Below, one piece after another: positions 1 to 3,855 of a stretch of 5,072 bases of DNA. The stretch's first letter is position 1; each line of letters begins with the position of its first letter. Below the pieces are notes generated by a model. The model ran no database searches. It was given only the letters and a program-made list of their open reading frames with translations, and had not been told where the DNA came from. The stretch comes from a bacterium. GTDB taxonomy: Bacteria > SZUA-182 > SZUA-191. The DNA lies in NCBI GenBank assembly GCA_003230535.1, contig QIEW01000130.1, positions 1 to 5,072 of the forward strand, given 5' to 3'. Both the position numbers and the translations under genes were made by a program.

Positions 1-170
1 TTGGAGATGGTTGCCGTACCATAGTAGCAATAAAGCCCCCCGCCAGGACCAGAGGCGGTGTTACTGGTGATGGTATTATCGGAGATGGTTACCGTAACAG
101 AGCTACAATAAAGCCCCCCGCGATCAGAAGAGGAGGTATTGCGGGTGATGGTATTGCCGGAGATGGTTGC
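1..170 (-). repeat. 78-bp (26-residue) tandem repeats coding for beta-helix coils
   Basis: The plus-strand string GGAGATGGTT recurs at 3, 81 and 159, giving an exact 78-bp period. Read in the coding direction, unit 1 covers bases 170-93 (residues 191-216) and unit 2 covers 92-15 (residues 217-242). A third unit begins at 14 and leaves the window. Conserved positions are TIS, NTIT, NT and GGLYC. The repeat keeps frame and each unit plausibly forms one coil of the beta-helix. A looser 23-residue precursor unit (NPYIANNTIRDN...GILC) lies just before the first full copy. Confidence 0.9.
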
Positions 171-740
171 CGAACCATAGTCGCATAGAATCCCACGCAC
201 AGGATTGTCTCTGATGGTATTATTGGCGATATACGGATTATCAGCATAATAGGTATAAATTCCAGCCGTAGAGGAAATTTGAGTGATCATACAATGGTTA
301 ACCGACGGCCCGGAGTGGTCAATAAATACCCCACCCTTGTCGCCATAGCCGCCATACTCGATCCGGCAGTATTCCAGCAGGCCCTGACTGTCGGCGGCAA
401 AGTGGATACAGCCCCAGTCTCCAGGATTAGGGAATAGCTGATTGGAGGTAAAGGTAATCTCGTTGCCCGCGGCGCTCTGGGCGAGTAAAGTACCGTCTAC
501 CTGAAGGGAATAGGGGCCGTCAAACTTCACCTCTACCGACGGTTCGATAGTCAGGGTGGCCCCCGGTTTCACAATTACCCCGCAGGTAACAATATAAGGG
601 CTGCCGGCCAGTGTCCAGGTGGTATCCACAAAGATCGGCCCGCACACATCCGTAGCCTGAACCGTTACCGGTATAGAAAACAGAAACAGCGCCAACGCCA
701 TAAAAGATACTGCTACTACCCGTAAACGACTTTTACTCAT
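1..740 (-). CDS. Secreted right-handed parallel beta-helix repeat protein, N-terminal part (runs off left edge)
   Basis: This is an open minus-strand frame of 246 complete codons with no stop before the window edge, so the C-terminus is missing. The ATG at 740-738 follows a good Shine-Dalgarno (GGAGGG, about 8 nt upstream). Residues 1-29 form a signal peptide: basic MSKSRLR, a hydrophobic core to about residue 25, and a VQA cleavage site. The segment TTWTLAGSPYIV, then VKPGATLTIEP, EVKFDG and the DWGCIHFA / LEYCRIEYGG stretches are typical of NosD/PbH1-like beta-helix proteins. From residue 191 it becomes a 26-residue tandem repeat of the form (A/V)TIS-NTIT-NT-GGLYC. Such proteins are usually exported and act at the cell surface in adhesion or carbohydrate binding or cleavage. 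No catalytic site can be assigned here. The gene is divergent from the amidase gene and has its own promoter. The fold is confident; the function is unknown. Confidence 0.88.
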   Translation of the reverse strand, partial: MSKSRLRVVAVSFMALALFLFSIPVTVQATDVCGPIFVDTTWTLAGSPYIVTCGVIVKPGATLTIEPSVEVKFDGPYSLQVDGTLLAQSAAGNEITFTSNQLFPNPGDWGCIHFAADSQGLLEYCRIEYGGYGDKGGVFIDHSGPSVNHCMITQISSTAGIYTYYADNPYIANNTIRDNPVRGILCDYGSATISGNTITRNTSSSDRGGLYCSSVTVTISDNTITSNTASGPGGGLYCYYGTATIS

Positions 741-747
741 GATCCTG

Positions 748-756
748 CCCTCCCTT
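748..756 (-). promoter_or_regulatory. Ribosome binding site of the beta-helix gene
   Basis: On the minus strand the bases read AAGGGAGGG, ending 7 nt before the ATG. This strong purine-rich Shine-Dalgarno supports the start at 740. Confidence 0.75.
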
Positions 757-850
757 GTTAAAGTGAACGATACCAAAAAACAAACAGAAACTATCGCGGC
801 CCTTCGAAACACTTAAACGCGATTTAGGGGATACTAAAATAACCAAATAA

Positions 851-879
851 ACTGTATATCAAATAGATTAATATGTCAA
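851..879 (-). promoter_or_regulatory. Sigma-70 type promoter for the beta-helix gene
   Basis: The minus strand carries a perfect -35 box TTGACA (874-879), a 17-bp spacer and a -10 box TACAGT (851-856, four of six consensus bases). Transcription would begin near 844, leaving a 5' leader of about 100 nt before the ATG at 740. No known riboswitch was recognised in that leader. The -35 box sits directly next to the T-run of the upstream terminator, so the promoter is insulated from read-through. Confidence 0.65.
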
Positions 880-881
880 TA

Positions 882-917
882 ATAAAAAACCGCAGTCAGG
901 TCTGAGGACCTGACTGC
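882..917 (-). terminator. Rho-independent terminator, minus-strand direction
   Basis: An 11-bp perfect stem (892-902 with 907-917, GCAGTCAGGTC and its complement) has a 4-nt loop. On the minus strand the stem is followed by GG and six T residues (884-889). On the plus strand no T-run follows, so it works in the minus direction only. No minus-strand gene is visible between it and the amidase gene, so what it terminates is unclear. It may insulate the beta-helix promoter or end a small RNA. Confidence 0.7.
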
Positions 918-1001
918 ACAAAAGAACTTAGATAACGTGAGTTCAATAAGATATGTAAGTAACCTATTGAAATAATGTCTCTATAAGATTGTGGGTCAAG
1001 T

Positions 1002-1102
1002 TCCCCCCTTTAACAAAGGGGGGTCAGGGGGGATTTTGAAGGGAAAGTTTGTGAGATGATGACTTTTAAATCTCCCCTAACCCCTCTTTGCCAAAGAGGG
1101 GA
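1002..1102. repeat. MITE-like composite repeat: inverted pair of 35-nt hairpin units
   Basis: The left unit (1002-1036) and the right unit (1068-1102) are inverted copies of each other, identical at 29 of 35 positions; all six differences are transitions. Each unit has a hairpin on its outer side: stem CCCCCCTTT/AAAGGGGGG at 1003-1023, and CCCCTCTTT/AAAGAGGGG at 1081-1101. On the inner side lies a G-rich tail ending GATTT. A 31-bp spacer (1037-1067) separates them. There is no reading frame, so the element is non-autonomous. It resembles dispersed intergenic palindromic elements of bacteria; its copy number cannot be judged from one window. Confidence 0.75.
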
Positions 1103-1165
1103 AGAGCTAAAATTTATGTCGAATTCGGGTTAAATAAAGTTGCCCTGGTTCAGCGTTTAAAAAGT

Positions 1166-1194
1166 TTGACACCCCCGTATTTAAAATATATAAT
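1166..1194 (+). promoter_or_regulatory. Perfect-consensus sigma-70 promoter for the amidase gene
   Basis: TTGACA (1166-1171), a 17-bp spacer and TATAAT (1189-1194) match both boxes and the optimal spacing exactly. The surrounding bases are A/T-rich. Transcription would start near 1201 and run into the amidase gene after a leader of about 155 nt. No operator was recognised. This predicts strong constitutive initiation unless the leader or a repressor limits it. Confidence 0.8.
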
Positions 1195-1231
1195 TTAAGC
1201 TATTAAAAAATAAGCCTTTTCAATCTTATGT

Positions 1232-1257
1232 GCTGTCGGGTTCTCAAACCCGACAGC
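1232..1257 (+). repeat. Leader hairpin 1 (11-bp perfect stem, CTCA loop)
   Basis: GCTGTCGGGTT (1232-1242) pairs perfectly with 1247-1257 around a CTCA loop. It lies about 30 nt into the predicted amidase leader and is not followed by a T-run, so it is not a typical terminator. Its stem length, loop and much of its sequence match the minus-strand terminator hairpin at 892-917, which suggests one dispersed hairpin family. Confidence 0.7.
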
Positions 1258-1267
1258 CTGAATGAGC

Positions 1268-1288
1268 GGCAGGTTTCCTGAACCTGCC
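1268..1288 (+). repeat. Leader hairpin 2 (8-bp stem)
   Basis: GGCAGGTT (1268-1275) pairs with AACCTGCC (1281-1288) around a 5-nt loop. It follows hairpin 1 by only 10 nt in the same predicted leader and has no T-run. It is probably another dispersed palindrome rather than a terminator. Confidence 0.6.
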
Positions 1289-1308
1289 ACCACCTAACCT
1301 AAACAGTC

Positions 1309-1324
1309 CGCACCGATAGGTGCG
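1309..1324 (+). repeat. Leader hairpin 3 (6-bp stem, GATA loop)
   Basis: CGCACC (1309-1314) pairs with GGTGCG (1319-1324) around GATA. It ends 32 nt before the amidase ATG. It is short, and its relevance is uncertain beyond its being the third hairpin in the leader. Confidence 0.4.
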
Positions 1325-1343
1325 CTAACTTGGGAGCCGGATA

Positions 1344-1348
1344 GAAGG
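1344..1348 (+). promoter_or_regulatory. Probable ribosome binding site of the amidase gene
   Basis: GAAGG lies 8 nt before the ATG at 1357. An in-frame TGA at 1351-1353 rules out any earlier start, so the site and the start support each other. Confidence 0.55.
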
Positions 1349-1356
1349 TCTGAAGA

Positions 1357-2718
1357 ATGCCGAAAAGATCGAAGCGCTGGATTGCCTCAACTATAGCGGC
1401 GGGCGCTTTACTGTTAGGGTTGGCCCTGATCGGAGCAACCGATCTCCGGGGAGCTTCCACTGTAAGAACTGTCCTGAAGAATGTTAGATACTGGGTCGCG
1501 CCTGATCATACCCGAATAGTTTTGGAGCTGGACGCCGACCCAAGATTTCGTGACACAAAGGAGGGCTACCCGCGGGCTATTATCCTGGAGCTGCCTTATA
1601 CAGAAAATAGATCTCCATTCTGGAAGTTAGCTATTGAGGATGGTCTGATAGAAAAGATACGGCTCCGATATAAGAGCCGGGATACATTGGGGGTAATTAT
1701 TGATCTGCAACAGAAGGCTCACTATAATGTGTTTTCCCTAAAACCTTACCGAGGGTTCCCCCACCGGCTGGTGGTGGATGTTTTTCGACCGAATAAAGAA
1801 TCTATCCTGGCCAGAGAAGAGGCCGGCGCCCAAGGGGCTAAGGCCGAAGGCAATAAGATAGTGATAATTGACGCCGGACATGGAGGAGATGACCCTGGCG
1901 CAATCGGCTGTTGTATTAAACTTAGAGAAAAGAATGTCGCCTTGGATATAGCCCAAAAACTGTATCAGAAATTGAAAAATTTCCCTGGGATCACCCCTTA
2001 TCTTACCCGAAAAGGGGATTATTTCGTTTCCCTGGGCCGGAGGGTGAGGCTGGCCAGGCGTTATCAGGCGGATCTTTTCATTAGTATCCACGCTAACGCC
2101 AACCGGAAGACCAAGCGCCGGGGAGCGTCTGTTTTCCTCCTTTCCGAAAAAGGTGCATCGGACAAAGTGGCCCGGATGTTGGCGGTGAGGGAAAATGCGG
2201 CCGACTTGATAGGGAGCGATGTTCCCGTACAGGATCAATTGAGCCAAGCCATACTTTTGGATTTGGCCAAGAATTCCAATCGCCGGGAAAGCTGGTATCT
2301 GGGGAAAGAGATAGTGAAAGGTTATCAGGATTACATCCCCCAGATAAACATGAATGCAGATCCTCGTTCAGCTAAATTCGCCGTTCTCAAATCTCTGTCT
2401 ATCCCTTCAGTGTTGGTGGAAACCGCACATATTACCAATCCAAAGGAGGAGAAGTTGCTTGCTAAATCGGCCTTCCGCTCAGGCATAGCTCAAGCCTTGC
2501 GCAGCGCCATAGCTAAATATCTCTCCAGCGTTGTTGACATACCGCCTGGCATACAGCAGGCATACCAGGCCAAGTTCCATGTGGTTCAGCACGGGGAAAG
2601 CCTGTGGCGGATTGCCCGCCAATACGGGGTAAAGATGGAGCAGCTTCGGGAGTGGAACAAGCTGGGGTCGAATGCCGTTATCCTGCCGGGCCAAAAATTG
2701 CGGACTTCCCGCTACTAA
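1357..2718 (+). CDS. N-acetylmuramoyl-L-alanine amidase, AmiC-like (AMIN, Amidase_3, LysM)
   Basis: This 453-residue zinc hydrolase should cut the amide bond between N-acetylmuramic acid and L-alanine in peptidoglycan, acting in the periplasm during cell separation. A basic start and hydrophobic stretch (about 8-27) form a signal peptide or membrane anchor. Residues about 36-145 fit an AMIN domain, which targets AmiC-type enzymes to the division site. Residues about 167-390 are Amidase_3, with likely zinc ligands H175 (DAGHGG), E191 (LREKNVAL) and H245 (SIHAN), and catalytic E355 (VLVETAHITNP). The segment between SIHAN and VET (about 262-340) matches the inserted, regulatory-helix region of division amidases. 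Residues about 407-450 form one LysM peptidoglycan-binding domain (HVVQHGESLWRIA...LPGQKL). The usual VETAF(I/L)SNP reads VETAHITNP here. An in-frame stop at 1351-1353 fixes the start. The family is very secure; exact orthology to AmiA, AmiB or AmiC is not. Confidence 0.95.
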   Translation: MPKRSKRWIASTIAAGALLLGLALIGATDLRGASTVRTVLKNVRYWVAPDHTRIVLELDADPRFRDTKEGYPRAIILELPYTENRSPFWKLAIEDGLIEKIRLRYKSRDTLGVIIDLQQKAHYNVFSLKPYRGFPHRLVVDVFRPNKESILAREEAGAQGAKAEGNKIVIIDAGHGGDDPGAIGCCIKLREKNVALDIAQKLYQKLKNFPGITPYLTRKGDYFVSLGRRVRLARRYQADLFISIHANANRKTKRRGASVFLLSEKGASDKVARMLAVRENAADLIGSDVPVQDQLSQAILLDLAKNSNRRESWYLGKEIVKGYQDYIPQINMNADPRSAKFAVLKSLSIPSVLVETAHITNPKEEKLLAKSAFRSGIAQALRSAIAKYLSSVVDIPPGIQQAYQAKFHVVQHGESLWRIARQYGVKMEQLREWNKLGSNAVILPGQKLRTSRY

Positions 2719-2757
2719 CTATTGTTGTGTCAACTATAAATTGACGGTTGCTTTTAT

Positions 2758-2845
2758 CTCCCCTCATCCTAACCTTCTCCCCTTGGGGAGAAGGAATTAT
2801 TAAGCTTCCTCTCCCCAGCGGGGGAGAGGACCGAGGTGAGGGGGC
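2758..2845. repeat. Second MITE-like composite repeat: inverted pair of hairpin units
   Basis: The outer ends are related in inverse orientation (left CTCCCCTCATCC, right end complement GCCCCCTCACCT). Inside lie two hairpins: a perfect 22-bp palindrome at 2773-2794 (arms CCTTCTCCCC + T) and a 9-bp stem at 2808-2816 with 2821-2829. The centre holds AAGCTT (2802-2807). This is the familiar intergenic 'CCCTCATCCTAACC...' type of dispersed repeat. It lies 39 bp after the amidase stop and could act as a transcript-stabilising or attenuating structure, but neither arm has a T-run. Confidence 0.75.
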
Positions 2846-2857
2846 TTTGTTCCATGA

Positions 2858-2878
2858 ATTCCGGATCAAGTCCGGAAT
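2858..2878. repeat. Dispersed palindrome ATTCCGGA-n5-TCCGGAAT
   Basis: An 8-bp perfect stem (2858-2865 with 2871-2878) surrounds a TCAAG loop. The motif 'ATTCCGGATCAAG...GGAATGACA' is a well-known kind of intergenic repeat in several bacterial groups. It is independent of the composite repeat that ends at 2845. Confidence 0.6.
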
Positions 2879-2890
2879 GACATATTAATC

Positions 2891-2918
2891 TTGACACGAC
2901 ACGATTATGGCAGTTAAT
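2891..2918 (+). promoter_or_regulatory. Possible promoter for the permease gene
   Basis: A perfect -35 box TTGACA (2891-2896) is followed after 16 bp by GTTAAT (2913-2918), which matches the -10 consensus at four of six positions. Transcription would start near 2925, leaving a leader of only about 24 nt. The -10 box is weak, so this is tentative, but it fits a gene that lies 230 bp after its upstream neighbour with repeats between. Confidence 0.35.
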
Positions 2919-2948
2919 TTTACTGCTTACACAACTGATTGCTATTAG

Positions 2949-3761
2949 ATGAGAAAAAAGAGCGGTTTGGTACGGGCGGGATTAACTATAGTGCTCCTAT
3001 TTGTGGTGATAGCTGCTGTAGCCCCTATACTTTCTCCGGCTGATCCATTTGAGCAGACCCTGGAAAAAGGCTTGCAAACGCCAACGCTAGAGCATCCCTT
3101 TGGCCGGGACAAGCTGGGACGCGACATCCTTAGCCGGGTGATCTACGGAAGCCGTATCTCGCTCAAGGTAGGACTGATTACAGTCACCATCTCTTTGAGT
3201 ATCGGTCTTTCATTAGGGGCTCTCTCAGGTTATTGTGGAGGGTTGGTGGATGAAGCGCTGATGCGGCTGGTGGATATTTTTTTAGCTTTTCCGGGATTAC
3301 TGCTGGCGATTGCGCTCATGGCGGTATTGGGCCCGGGGTTGGATAATGTGATATTTGCTTTATCGCTGCTTGGTTGGGTAGGTTATGCCCGACTGGTGCG
3401 GGGGCAAATTCTGGCGCTTAAAGGGAAGGAGTTTGTGTTGGCGGCTGAGGCTCAAGGAGCTGGGAAACTGAGAATTATCTGTCGCCATTTGTTGCCCAAT
3501 TTGGCAGGCCCGGTCGCGGTACAGGCCTCATTTGGTCTGGCGGGAGTGACCTTAGCTGAAGCCGGACTCTCATTTTTAGGCTTAGGGGTACAACCCCCCC
3601 TTCCCAGTTGGGGATCAATGTTATCGGAGGGACGGCAGTTCTTATTGGTAGCGCCGCACCTATCAATTTTCCCAGGCTTAGCAATAGCCTTGTTAGTATT
3701 AGGCTTCAATATCTTAGGAGACGGCCTGCGGGATATTCTGGACCCTAAAGGTTGTCTCTAA
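2949..3761 (+). CDS. ABC transporter permease of the DppC/OppC/NikC family
   Basis: This 270-residue inner-membrane protein belongs to the binding-protein-dependent permeases for peptides or nickel (BPD_transp_1 fold). One N-terminal helix (about 8-28) is followed by the family segment HPFGRDKLGRDILSRVIYGSR (about 49-69), then about five more membrane helices (72-98, 106-128, 130-148, 187-212, 236-256). The cytoplasmic EAA loop that docks on the ATPase is clear at about 165-184 (AAEAQGAGK...RHLLPN). The ending GLRDILDPK is typical of full-length family members, so the gene looks intact though at the short end for the family. An in-frame TAG at 2946-2948 touches the ATG, so no earlier start is possible, yet there is no Shine-Dalgarno. 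The usual DppB-type partner, ATPases and binding protein are absent from the window. Substrate is unknown; peptide or nickel are both possible. Confidence 0.9.
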   Translation: MRKKSGLVRAGLTIVLLFVVIAAVAPILSPADPFEQTLEKGLQTPTLEHPFGRDKLGRDILSRVIYGSRISLKVGLITVTISLSIGLSLGALSGYCGGLVDEALMRLVDIFLAFPGLLLAIALMAVLGPGLDNVIFALSLLGWVGYARLVRGQILALKGKEFVLAAEAQGAGKLRIICRHLLPNLAGPVAVQASFGLAGVTLAEAGLSFLGLGVQPPLPSWGSMLSEGRQFLLVAPHLSIFPGLAIALLVLGFNILGDGLRDILDPKGCL

Positions 3762-3797
3762 AGATATTAACCTATTGTCTCGTCAACCATCAGATAG

Positions 3798-3817
3798 GGT
3801 AAGCCAGAGGCGGTTTA
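3798..3817 (+). repeat. Weak hairpin in the permease-larC spacer
   Basis: GTAAGCC near 3799 can pair with GGTTTAC near 3817 (seven pairs, one of them G-U). A pyrimidine-rich tract with TTTTCTTT follows about 15 nt later. It may slow or partly terminate transcription between the two genes, but it is too weak to call a terminator. The rest of the 94-bp spacer shows no clear promoter. Confidence 0.25.
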
Positions 3818-3838
3818 CTCTCTGCCCTCATTTTCTTT

Positions 3839-3843
3839 AAGGA
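3839..3843 (+). promoter_or_regulatory. Probable ribosome binding site of larC
   Basis: AAGGA lies 12 nt before the ATG at 3856, which is longer than optimal. The start itself is secured by the conserved LarC N-terminus MKIAYFECFSGA. Confidence 0.5.
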
Positions 3844-3855
3844 TTAGATAACATT

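Noticed and set aside
741-844. Cyclic di-GMP or other riboswitch in the beta-helix leader
   Set aside because: Surface proteins are sometimes controlled this way, but no conserved core or clear multi-stem fold could be seen in this leader.
1002-1102. CRISPR array
   Set aside because: The units are two inverted copies, not regularly spaced direct repeats, and there are no cas genes.
1201-1356. Riboswitch in the amidase leader
   Set aside because: Three hairpins are present, but I do not recognise the conserved core of any known riboswitch and there is no terminator-like T-run.
1738-2247. Minus-strand frame of 169 codons inside the amidase gene
   Set aside because: It lies wholly inside the well-supported amidase frame, has no recognisable domain and no ribosome binding site. 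It is a shadow frame.
2741-2770. Promoter starting with TTGACG at 2741
   Set aside because: No -10-like hexamer occurs 15-19 bp downstream; that stretch is already repeat DNA.
2678-2869. Minus-strand frame of 63 codons across the second composite repeat
   Set aside because: Its translation is made of repeat DNA (PSPQGEKVRMRG type), a common false gene arising from this repeat class. It also overlaps the amidase end and has no ribosome binding site.
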